Source: a virus
DNA: 46,767 nt
IMG/VR virus record: IMGVR_UViG_3300045141_000250
Coordinates: 1 to 46,767 of that record
Direction: 5' to 3' (one strand)
Shown here: piece by piece, positions 7,331 through 12,644 of the stretch
Layout of the letters: each line of letters opens with the position of its first letter
How positions within the stretch are numbered: position 1 is the first letter of the stretch
Made by a program: the position numbers and the translations under genes
The notes under the pieces: model-generated
Told to the model about the DNA's origin: nothing
The model's database searches: none
Seen by the model: only the letters and a program-made list of their open reading frames with translations

Positions 7331-7732
7331 GGCCTCATCGCCCACGCCCTTCTTGCGCCGAAACCACGTCGCCTTGCTTACCCCAGCCGCCTCCCAAGGC
7401 CTCATCCCCTCAACCTTCGGACGCCCGCCCTTCGGCCCCGAACGCCGTAGAACCAATCCCCCCTCCGGTGGCCTCAAACCAGCCGCAGGACCCTTACCCC
7501 GCGGTTCAGGTATCTCCGTCAACGCCATCAACTCCCCCAAATTTCGTATAGGCCGCCCCGAGGCAATGTGCCTCTTCACCCGAAGCGACGCCCGAATAAT
7601 CCCTACCTTCTCATCAATGTCCTCACTCTCAACATACCGACGCTCAATCGCCGTCAACCCACTCCCCCGCCCAAGCCCCAACCGACCCCCCTTATCAGGG
7701 CTGTCCCCCTTAAATTCCCCGCCCCTAGACAT
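7328..7732 (-). CDS. hypothetical basic protein with C-terminal HTH-like segment
   Basis: This 134-residue protein has an unknown family. Residues ~36-75 are charged and helical. The C-terminal ~35 residues (PKGGRPKVEGMRPWEAAGVSKATWFRRKKG) look like a small DNA-binding helix-turn-helix of a kind common in phage HTH proteins. I place the start at the ATG at 7732 (MSRGGEFKGD); the frame is open upstream to 7972 but that part encodes a Pro-rich stretch running through the TGAGAC cluster and is probably not translated. It would be the first gene of the operon leading to the small-terminase-like protein. Confidence 0.6.
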   Translation of the reverse strand: MSRGGEFKGDSPDKGGRLGLGRGSGLTAIERRYVESEDIDEKVGIIRASLRVKRHIASGRPIRNLGELMALTEIPEPRGKGPAAGLRPPEGGLVLRRSGPKGGRPKVEGMRPWEAAGVSKATWFRRKKGVGDEA

Positions 7733-7784
7733 GAGACAAATACCCCACCGTGAGACCAATGAGACCGTCTCAGTTTTAGTCTCA
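7732..7784. promoter_or_regulatory. cluster of five TGAGAC/GTCTCA sites
   Basis: TGAGAC occurs at 7732-7737, 7751-7756 and 7760-7765, and its complement GTCTCA at 7767-7772 and 7779-7784. The middle pair forms a 13-bp palindrome, TGAGACcGTCTCA. The cluster abuts the start codon of the minus-strand gene at 7732, the expected place for an operator. The same hexamer recurs in pairs at 8128-8165 and at 4282-4309. Confidence 0.55.
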
Positions 7785-8031
7785 TTCTTGCCAGTCCAGC
7801 AAGCATCCTTTGTGGTTTTACGCGAGCTTATGTGAATTAGGGGAGGTGGGTTAGAGCGGAATGGGGCCCCCGGCGCTGGTTCCGGAAGAGGCCGGGGGGT
7901 GGGGGGCCAAAACGCTTCTGGCAGGGCGGCGAAGGGCGGTCCGGCCAGCGCAGCGATCCACATGCTGCCCACATGCGGCGTCGACGCGAGACGACAGCAT
8001 CAACAATGTCAATGACTTAGCTCACGATACA

Positions 8032-8050
8032 CCGTGATGCTTAATCACGG
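8032..8050. promoter_or_regulatory. inverted repeat in the 7733-8207 non-coding region
   Basis: CCGTGAT and ATCACGG form a perfect 7-bp inverted repeat around GCTTA, with a further TCACG just upstream, so three related half-sites are present. No T-run follows. The surrounding ~475 bp between 7733 and 8207 has no supportable gene and appears to be purely regulatory. Confidence 0.4.
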
Positions 8051-8127
8051 GATGGTTAATGAGTAGCCATTGGCCAGCATCATCGTGCGGTTTAAATGGC
8101 CCGGAATGTTTGAGGCGAGGGCCCGTT

Positions 8128-8165
8128 TGAGACGCATTGCACAGAGGATTGAGACGTCCTGCACA
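8128..8165 (+). repeat. tandem TGAGAC-N3-YTGCACA units
   Basis: Two direct repeats start at 8128 and 8150, exactly 22 bp apart: TGAGACgcaTTGCACA and TGAGACgtcCTGCACA. The unit recurs on the opposite strand near the terminase start (4282-4309), also with 22-bp spacing between hexamers. Spacing of two helical turns suggests cooperative protein binding on one DNA face. Confidence 0.55.
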
Positions 8166-8207
8166 AAAAGGGCGTGTTGGGATTAATATGGCCCTATCTA
8201 AAAGGGT

Positions 8208-8531
8208 TTAGGAGGTTAGGTTTGGATTGTTGGGGGCAATGAATGAGGCTCGAGCAGGAGTGCAGTTAGTTCGGACCATCGAGGTTCGGTACTGATCGAG
8301 GAGGGATTGTTGGGAGAGCTGCGGGACTTGGTGACGAGAAAGCGTGGCGCGTTCGGCTCTTAGCTGCTCATTCTCTGCCCATAGGGCATGCCATGAGGTG
8401 CGCCAGTGGTTGAGGGCGAAGGTGGCGCGCTCGAGCTCGGCTTCGAGTTCAAGCTCGCGCTTGGTCTTCTGCGGGAGGATCGGCTTGATCGGGAACAGGA
8501 CTAGGCCCAGGAACAGGCTTGTCAGGCTCAT
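8208..8531 (-). CDS. hypothetical protein with N-terminal hydrophobic segment and coiled coil
   Basis: This 107-residue protein opens with a hydrophobic stretch (residues 2-20, SLFLGLVLFPIKPIL), followed by a charged coiled coil (KRELELEAELERATFALN and WAENEQLRAERATL) and a polar tail. The layout of a short anchor plus a coiled coil resembles an inner-membrane spanin, but spanins have longer external parts and sit beside lysis genes, which are at 41-43 kb here. It overlaps the upstream gene by 83 nt in another frame. Confidence 0.5.
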   Translation of the reverse strand: MSLTSLFLGLVLFPIKPILPQKTKRELELEAELERATFALNHWRTSWHALWAENEQLRAERATLSRHQVPQLSQQSLLDQYRTSMVRTNCTPARASFIAPNNPNLTS

Positions 8532-8748
8532 TGGAGGCTCGCTGAGGGAATTGGGATGAAGCGATGGTGGCGAGGGCGGCTGTGAGGGCGGAAGCCGCTA
8601 CGCGCCAGCGTTGGGCTTCTTCGGGCGGGATTCCGCTGTCAGCCTTGCGCTGGCATGTGCGCTGGAGGGACAAGAGCAGCGCTTCGGGCTCATTGAGCTC
8701 GATCAAAAGGCGCGTCGACTCGGCCAGCTCTTGCTCTTCAAATGTCAT
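8449..8748 (-). CDS. hypothetical small acidic protein
   Basis: A 99-residue protein with a helical N-terminal ~65 residues (EEQELAESTRLLIELNEPEALLLSLQ and EAQRWRVAASALTAALATI) and a Pro-rich tail. It is first in a two-gene minus operon whose promoter should lie in 8749-8815, divergent from the plus-strand small-gene array. The Pro-rich tail is encoded where it overlaps the next gene, so the overlap may constrain it. The function is not recognised. Confidence 0.55.
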   Translation of the reverse strand: MTFEEQELAESTRLLIELNEPEALLLSLQRTCQRKADSGIPPEEAQRWRVAASALTAALATIASSQFPQRASNEPDKPVPGPSPVPDQADPPAEDQARA

Positions 8749-8815
8749 TGCATCATCCTAACACATTGATATCGCTAAGACCACAAAAATAATTGCCGGA
8801 TGGGCAAGATTTCCC

Positions 8816-8844
8816 TTGACGCCGTCGCGTAGTGGCCTTATGTC
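8816..8844 (+). promoter_or_regulatory. promoter of the small-gene array
   Basis: TTGACG (8816-8821), 17 bp, then TATGTC (8839-8844): a sigma70-like promoter about 40 bp before the first small gene. Transcription would begin near the GGTGGC hairpin at 8853, placing that hairpin at the very 5' end of the mRNA. Confidence 0.5.
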
Positions 8845-8852
8845 ATGTGCAT

Positions 8853-8869
8853 GGTGGCGATAGGCCACC
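8853..8869 (+). promoter_or_regulatory. leader hairpin 1 of the small-gene array
   Basis: GGTGGC-GATAG-GCCACC is a perfect 6-bp stem with a GATAG loop, 13 nt before the ATG at 8883. A GAGGAGAAAT ribosome binding site lies between stem and start. The same stem core and loop recur at 9100-9114. Confidence 0.55.
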
Positions 8870-8882
8870 GAGGAGAAATATC

Positions 8883-9083
8883 ATGAATGGTTCGAAAGTC
8901 ACGCACCGCAATGGAACGTCATTCGTCGCGCTGCCAGTTGAAGCGCAACGTCCAATCGCTGGCGGTTGTCAGTGCGCCTATTGCAAAGCCAACCCCGATA
9001 AGCAGCCCATGTGGGACACATTGGCGATCGGCGCCGACACGCCGCGCGCTTGGACAGTCCACTATCCTGATTTGCCGCGCTAA
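8883..9083 (+). CDS. small CxCxxC protein
   Basis: This 66-residue protein is of unknown function. A CQCAYC motif at about residues 29-34 could bind a metal, though only three cysteines are present. The tail is Trp/Pro-containing (PMWDTLAIG...WTVHYPDLP). The start at 8883 is supported by GAGGAG and by the hairpin directly upstream; the frame is open further upstream but without a ribosome binding site. It is the first gene of an array of similarly led micro-genes. Confidence 0.75.
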   Translation: MNGSKVTHRNGTSFVALPVEAQRPIAGGCQCAYCKANPDKQPMWDTLAIGADTPRAWTVHYPDLPR

Positions 9084-9099
9084 ACCCTTGCCCCATAGC

Positions 9100-9136
9100 G
9101 TGGCGATAGGCCACATAACAAAGGAAACCGACGATA
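9100..9136 (+). promoter_or_regulatory. leader hairpin 2 with AAGGAAACCGACGAT ribosome-binding leader
   Basis: GTGGC-GATAG-GCCAC (9100-9114), identical in stem core and loop to leader 1, is followed by AAGGAAACCGACGAT and then the ATG at 9136. The post-hairpin leader is repeated almost exactly before 9422. Confidence 0.55.
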
Positions 9137-9342
9137 TGATCACCCTCGAAAACATCATGACGATGGCCCAGCGCGAGGCAAACCAAGATCGCCGCCTGAT
9201 GACGGTCTGGAACCTCAACCGTTATTCGCCCCTGTACGTCATCCGATTGGCGCGGGACGGCGATGCAGAACGCGCCGGCTTCGTGGCTACAATTCATCCC
9301 GAAGAGCCAAACGAAGATGACCTCGCAGCAATGGAGGCCTGA
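9136..9342 (+). CDS. small hypothetical protein
   Basis: This 68-residue acidic protein has no recognised family. It is rich in charged residues with a central strand-like stretch (LYVIRLARDGDAERAGFVATI) and an acidic helical end. The ATG at 9136 follows AAGGAAACC at proper spacing, which rules out the longer open frame from 8887. It has its own leader hairpin, so its translation may be set independently of its neighbours. Confidence 0.7.
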   Translation: MITLENIMTMAQREANQDRRLMTVWNLNRYSPLYVIRLARDGDAERAGFVATIHPEEPNEDDLAAMEA

Positions 9343-9384
9343 GACAGCCAGCTCATGGCCGCCGGTTCTGTCGACGGCCATTGG

Positions 9385-9422
9385 CGGGCGATCTTGCCCG
9401 GTAATGAAGGAAACCGACGATA
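9385..9422 (+). promoter_or_regulatory. leader hairpin 3 with AAGGAAACCGACGAT leader
   Basis: CGGGC-GATCTT-GCCCG (9385-9400) followed by AAGGAAACCGACGAT and the ATG at 9422. The stem differs from leaders 1 and 2 but both arms change together, so pairing is kept, which suggests RNA structure is selected. Confidence 0.55.
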
Positions 9423-9547
9423 TGAAAACCCTGTTTGTCACAATTGTCCTGGCCATTGCCGCCGTGTCGTTCTCGCAGGAGGCGTTCGCCTACAATCAGT
9501 GCACCACCAGCTGCTACGGCAATCAGTGCACCACTCAGTGCTTCTGA
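9422..9547 (+). CDS. secreted cysteine-rich micropeptide
   Basis: This 41-residue protein has a clear Sec signal peptide: MK, a hydrophobic core LFVTIVLAIAAVSF, and an AFA cleavage site at ~23. The predicted mature peptide is only 18 residues, YNQCTTSCYGNQCTTQCF, with four cysteines in two near-identical halves (NQCTTSC and NQCTTQC). Two disulfides are likely after export. I do not recognise a family; a periplasmic or extracellular host-directed peptide is inference. Its stop overlaps the next ATG (TGATG). Confidence 0.75.
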   Translation: MKTLFVTIVLAIAAVSFSQEAFAYNQCTTSCYGNQCTTQCF

Positions 9548-9615
9548 TGGCGCGAACCATCTTCGGCCTCATGGCCATAGGCGCGCTGCTTTATGCGTGT
9601 CGCCACTTCACCTGA
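9547..9615 (+). CDS. 22-residue membrane micropeptide
   Basis: MARTIFGLMAIGALLYACRHFT: one short hydrophobic segment with a basic C-terminus. It starts within the stop of the secreted micropeptide (TGATG) and ends just before the terminator at 9623, so it is the last gene of this transcript. Coupled translation supports a real gene, but size alone makes it uncertain. Confidence 0.45.
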   Translation: MARTIFGLMAIGALLYACRHFT

Positions 9616-9622
9616 TAACCAG

Positions 9623-9648
9623 CCCCCGGCCTCAAAACCGGGGGTTTT
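9623..9648 (+). terminator. intrinsic terminator after the small-gene array
   Basis: CCCCCGG-cctcaaaa-CCGGGGG is a perfect 7-bp GC stem followed immediately by TTTT: a classic Rho-independent terminator. A TTGACA hexamer follows three bases later (9651-9656), so transcription of the next gene may restart there. Confidence 0.85.
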
Positions 9649-9650
9649 CC

Positions 9651-9700
9651 TTGACAAGCCTATGGCTAAAGGCCAGCTTAGGCGAGACGAAGGAACCCGA
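9651..9700 (+). promoter_or_regulatory. leader 4: TTGACA, small hairpin and GAAGGAACCCGACA leader
   Basis: TTGACA at 9651-9656 could be a -35 element, though the matching -10 is poor. TGGC-TAAAG-GCCA (9663-9675) is a short stem-loop. GAAGGAACCCGACA before the ATG at 9703 is a variant of the leaders at 9121 and 9408. Confidence 0.4.
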
Positions 9701-9702
9701 CA

Positions 9703-9912
9703 ATGGCGACCATAACCCCCACCGCAGAGCAATTGCAGCGCGCCCAATGGGATTTGATCTTGCGCGACCTTGAATTGCGCGGCGAGCAAATCCGCCAAAT
9801 GAAAGCCTTCGAGGGCCCGCGCCTGTTCATTCAAGCCTTGTCCGCAGCCGCTGCAGTGTTCATCGCCGGCGCCGCCGTTGGAGGCCTTCTGATCCATTGG
9901 CTCGGCGGATGA
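9703..9912 (+). CDS. small single-pass membrane protein
   Basis: This 69-residue protein has a charged helical N-terminal part (residues 1-45, AEQLQRAQWDLILRDLELRGEQIRQMK) followed by one transmembrane segment (about 46-66, LSAAAAVFIAGAAVGGLLIHWL). It is therefore a tail-anchored protein with a cytoplasmic domain. It has the same type of leader as the preceding micro-genes. The family is common in phage genomes but no function is known to me. Confidence 0.75.
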   Translation: MATITPTAEQLQRAQWDLILRDLELRGEQIRQMKAFEGPRLFIQALSAAAAVFIAGAAVGGLLIHWLGG

Positions 9913-9944
9913 CCCTGAGAGGCCCACAGAGCGGCCTTTGCCCC

Positions 9945-9965
9945 GAGGTGGACCAAAGTCACCTC
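9945..9965 (+). promoter_or_regulatory. hairpin upstream of the capsid-mimic gene
   Basis: GAGGTG-gaccaaagt-CACCTC, a perfect 6-bp inverted repeat 48 bp before the ATG at 10014. It is further from the start than the array leaders, so it may be unrelated to them. Confidence 0.35.
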
Positions 9966-10013
9966 AAATCGCCCGAAGGCCGCCCACGGGCCTCCTACGG
10001 GCGTTGGTGAGCC

Positions 10014-10253
10014 ATGACCTTCACCGCTTGCAAATCGCGCTCGACTGCCCGACGCCGCTATCCGGGCGCCGCCCATATCGTTAAGGTGGACGGCGGCTAT
10101 ATGTGCTTCACTTCGACGACGGCGTATTTGTCGGCGTGCGCCAACGACGTGCGCCTTTTTGATTCGCCCGCTGCCTCAGCGTTGCGCCGCCGCAACGTAA
10201 AAAGCCGCCTCTTTGACTGGCGGACCGAGTTCCCGCAGAAGCGCGAGCCATGA
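10014..10253 (+). CDS. small protein carrying a copy of the capsid N-terminal segment
   Basis: This 79-residue protein has two parts. Residues ~20-46 (VKVDGGYMCFTSTTAYLSA) resemble short phage hypothetical proteins. Residues 49-72 match residues 30-53 of this phage's major capsid protein (43085-44095) without gaps, 17 of 24 identical: SALRRRNVKSRLFDW here, SAIRRRNVKNRIFDW in the capsid. The similarity is visible in the DNA too. No further capsid sequence follows, so this is a peptide-sized copy and not a degraded full gene. It ends in an ATGA overlap with the HTH gene. Function is unknown; a decoy, an assembly inhibitor acting on competing phages, or a fragment left by recombination are the options. 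Confidence 0.75.
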   Translation: MTFTACKSRSTARRRYPGAAHIVKVDGGYMCFTSTTAYLSACANDVRLFDSPAASALRRRNVKSRLFDWRTEFPQKREP

Positions 10254-10504
10254 CCGCCGATGAACTGCGACAGGCCCGCAGCCAACTCGGCGTCTCAGGC
10301 GCAGAGTTCGCCCGCGCCTTCGATGTCTCAGAACGCACCTTGCGCTCATGGGAGGGCGCAATCCATAACAAACGCCTGATCCCCGTCCCACGCACAGTCG
10401 CAATCCTGACCAAGCTCGCGCTTAAAAATCCCTCAATCCGTCGCGAACTCGGGCTTACGAAAGCCAAAAGTGCCACGCCCCAGGAACCAAACGCCCAAGC
10501 CTAG
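10250..10504 (+). CDS. HTH transcriptional regulator
   Basis: This 84-residue protein has an N-terminal XRE/MqsA-like helix-turn-helix at residues ~4-55 (LRQARSQLGVSGAEFARAFD then SERTLRSWEG), with a helical C-terminal region. It is coupled to the capsid-mimic gene by ATGA and overlaps the zinc-ribbon gene by 35 nt. It probably regulates this cassette or a host/phage promoter; the target is not evident. Confidence 0.8.
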   Translation: MTADELRQARSQLGVSGAEFARAFDVSERTLRSWEGAIHNKRLIPVPRTVAILTKLALKNPSIRRELGLTKAKSATPQEPNAQA

Positions 10505-10892
10505 CCGCTTAAGCCTGCCAACCCTGACCATCTGGAGCCTGCGCAAGGCCGGGATTATCAATCCGTCCATGGATAGCGCCGAAGTCGAAGTCGGCGGCCT
10601 CAGACGCAAGGTCGGCCTCTGGCACATGCCTTTCTGGAACAAAGGCTCATGGTCCTACTTCCTCTGCCCTCACTGCGGCCGCACATGCCAGAAATTGCGC
10701 CTCTACGACGGCCGCGTCACCTGCCGGCAATGCGACGGACTCCCCCGTGACCGCGGCAAAGACATCGACAGCATCCGTCAGAAGCTCGCCACGCCAAGGC
10801 ACAATGCAAGCTCGCTTGAAACCTCGCTCAGACGCGCCATAATCGCCCAACGTCGGGAGAAACTCAAAAGATGGCCGCCCCCCAGGACCTAG
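10470..10892 (+). CDS. zinc-ribbon protein
   Basis: This 140-residue basic protein has a treble-clef/zinc-ribbon motif, CPHCG (about residue 67) paired with CRQCDG (about residue 86), separated by TCQKLRLYDGRVT. Small phage proteins of this type are frequent in alphaproteobacterial prophages and probably bind nucleic acid. The start overlaps the HTH gene by 35 nt. The C-terminus is strongly basic. Confidence 0.7.
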   Translation: MPRPRNQTPKPSRLSLPTLTIWSLRKAGIINPSMDSAEVEVGGLRRKVGLWHMPFWNKGSWSYFLCPHCGRTCQKLRLYDGRVTCRQCDGLPRDRGKDIDSIRQKLATPRHNASSLETSLRRAIIAQRREKLKRWPPPRT

Positions 10893-11158
10893 ATCCCGAA
10901 CTGATCGCCGAGGCGCTCACTAAGGCCGAAGGCTCCGTCTGGAAGGCCGCCAAGACGCTGGGCGTCAGGACCGGCGAATTGCGCCGCTTCTGCCTCAAAG
11001 ACCAACGCCTCATGGACGAGGCCCTCGAGGTCAATGAGCTCGCCCTCGACAAAGCCGAAGCCCAGGTGTTCAGAGCGCTGCGAACCGGCCCGCTGTCAAA
11101 CCGCCTGCAGGCCGCTGCCTTTATCGTCAGGAGCCGGGGAAGGCGACGACGCTCGTAA
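10871..11158 (+). CDS. second small-terminase-like HTH protein, short
   Basis: This 95-residue protein parallels the 6379-6813 protein: GSVWKAAKTLGV then GELRRFC (HTH), then a helical part and SNRLQAAAFIVRSRGRRRRS. It stops right after this motif, whereas the paralogue continues for about 40 residues, so it could be truncated or a minimal form. It overlaps the zinc-ribbon gene by 22 nt and the convergent minus-strand gene by 63 nt. It may be a terminase-like DNA-recognition subunit or a competitor of one. Confidence 0.65.
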   Translation: MAAPQDLDPELIAEALTKAEGSVWKAAKTLGVRTGELRRFCLKDQRLMDEALEVNELALDKAEAQVFRALRTGPLSNRLQAAAFIVRSRGRRRRS

Positions 11159-11314
11159 AGCCTCTATCATGCAGCCCAGCAGGCGACCGGTAAGCATGTC
11201 CCTAAACTGCTCATCGCTGGCCTCGACCCCAAGGGCCCTGCATTTTTCAATTTCCCTGGCGATCCAAGCTTCATAATCCTTCGCCGTCTTCGGTAGCGCG
11301 GGATTTTCCAGCAT
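11096..11314 (-). CDS. small hypothetical helical protein
   Basis: This 72-residue protein has a helical core (TAKDYEAWIAREIEKCRALGVE then EQFRDMLTGRLLGCMIEALRAS). It shares its first base position with the end of the upstream Ig-like gene, so they are coupled. Its last 63 nt lie opposite the second small-terminase-like gene. No family is recognised. Confidence 0.55.
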   Translation of the reverse strand: MLENPALPKTAKDYEAWIAREIEKCRALGVEASDEQFRDMLTGRLLGCMIEALRASSPSPAPDDKGSGLQAV

Positions 11315-11886
11315 CAGGGCACCGCAATCGCATTGGAAGGCGGCGCCGCCGTCGAGCCAGTTGCGTTCGTGGCCGTCACCACCGCCGTAATCTGCTTGCC
11401 CCCGGTGTCAGCGGAAACCAGCGTGTAGGACGCCGCGGTGGCGCCCGAAATAACAACCCCGTTGCGATACCAGGCATAGGCGTATGAAGTGGGCGTTCCG
11501 GCCCAGTTGCCCTGCGTCACGCTGCACACCGTCCCCACGACCGGCGGCGAGGCGTTGGCCGAGGCATAGGGCACGTCGATGTTGCCGGGAGGCGAAAGCA
11601 CCCCAATCACCCCGTCAATCGCCGCAATCATCGTCGCCGCCGAGAGATTGCCAGCCTTGCCGATGTTGACCAAGTTGCAGAGGTCGCGGGTCAGGCGCGA
11701 CTGGCCCGGCGCGGAGTCGCTCAAGAGGCCAGCCGCCGGCGTCTGTATCGTCCGGTCGTGGGTCGTCACGTCAGACGCCAGCGCCGTCGACACCGCCTGC
11801 ATCTCAGCAGCCAAGTTGGCGTTGGCATAATGGATTTTGGCCAAAAGGACGACTTCGCCTTGGAAGTCTGGATAGCGCATCGACAT
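11314..11886 (-). CDS. Ig-like domain structural protein
   Basis: This 190-residue protein has a helical N-terminal ~105 residues and a C-terminal Ig-like beta-sandwich of about 80 residues (GTVCSVTQGNWAGTPTSYAYAWYRNG ending TNATGSTAAPPSN). The Ig part is closely related to the Ig-like repeats of the 886-residue tail protein at 37208-39868 (GTWTNSPTSYQYAW). Such domains decorate phage capsids and tails and promote weak binding to surfaces. It sits in an accessory minus-strand operon far from the tail genes, so it may be an optional virion decoration. Confidence 0.7.
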   Translation of the reverse strand: MSMRYPDFQGEVVLLAKIHYANANLAAEMQAVSTALASDVTTHDRTIQTPAAGLLSDSAPGQSRLTRDLCNLVNIGKAGNLSAATMIAAIDGVIGVLSPPGNIDVPYASANASPPVVGTVCSVTQGNWAGTPTSYAYAWYRNGVVISGATAASYTLVSADTGGKQITAVVTATNATGSTAAPPSNAIAVP

Positions 11887-11888
11887 TT

Positions 11889-12644
11889 TCAGTACCCCAA
11901 CGGTCTCTGCGGCGGATAAGGAACTGGGACCGACCCATACCCATTCGGCGGCTGATTACCCCCCAGCAAGGCCAGAAGACCAGACGGATTGAGCCGCGGC
12001 GTATCCGGCCCGTAAGGCGTCGGGCCAGCCGAGGCGATTTGGCCGCCGGGAGTCGCAGCCGACACCGGCTGCGCATTCGCTGCAGGAGCGTTGGGATTGA
12101 CCCCAGGCTGCTGGCCGCGGTTGAAAAGCCCGGCAAGATTGAGCGCTGACATCTTCGGCGGCCCGCCACGCGCCTGGCCCCCGCCCTCTGCTGGCGCATT
12201 GGGCCGGTCAATTGGGACGAAGCGATCGTTGGGCTGGTAATAGCCGAGATTCGCAGCCCCAGCCCTGCGCTTCATGGGAGGGGCCGCCGTAGCGCCAAGC
12301 GAGGCTAATGGACCTGCAGGCGCAGCATCTGCCGGCCTCGGCGTCGCGCTCGGCGAGCCAGGAGGCGTTGGCATCCCAGTGGGCGTGGAGCTGTCTGGCC
12401 AGTTGAACGCAGGCGGCGTCCGGGCATAGTTCGTGCTGTCCGGGTAAGCGCCTATGCCAATCGGATTACCATACCTGTCCCGGCTCAGTATCGTCCCAGC
12501 CGGCGAAGACGGCGTTGCCCCGGGCAGTTGAAACGGAGCGCCGCCCGTTGGCGACCCGCCTGTGGGATCAGCCCCGCCGCTCGGGTTCGCCCAGTTGCCG
12601 CCAAGCGACTGCAGCCAAGCCCAGAGATCGTCAGACCCAGCCAT
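11889..12644 (-). CDS. Pro/Gly/Ala-rich hypothetical protein
   Basis: This 251-residue protein is mostly low complexity (Pro, Gly, Ala, Ser) with few charged residues. Only short segments look structured, such as DDLWAWLQSLGGNW at the start. Similar composition occurs in the internal virion proteins at 26855-28890. It sits two nt upstream of the Ig-like gene and shares one base with the gene before it. A virion-associated role is inferred from composition and neighbours only. Confidence 0.6.
   Translation of the reverse strand: MAGSDDLWAWLQSLGGNWANPSGGADPTGGSPTGGAPFQLPGATPSSPAGTILSRDRYGNPIGIGAYPDSTNYARTPPAFNWPDSSTPTGMPTPPGSPSATPRPADAAPAGPLASLGATAAPPMKRRAGAANLGYYQPNDRFVPIDRPNAPAEGGGQARGGPPKMSALNLAGLFNRGQQPGVNPNAPAANAQPVSAATPGGQIASAGPTPYGPDTPRLNPSGLLALLGGNQPPNGYGSVPVPYPPQRPLGY

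Noticed and set aside
7328-7972. Longer version of the HTH-like gene starting at 7972
   Set aside because: The extra 80 codons are Pro-rich and pass through the TGAGAC cluster; the ATG at 7732 directly follows that regulatory cluster.
8208-8748. Spanin (Rz/Rz1) pair
   Set aside because: Overlap is suggestive, but no lipobox and no adjacent lysis gene; endolysin and holin candidates are at 40.7-42.8 kb.
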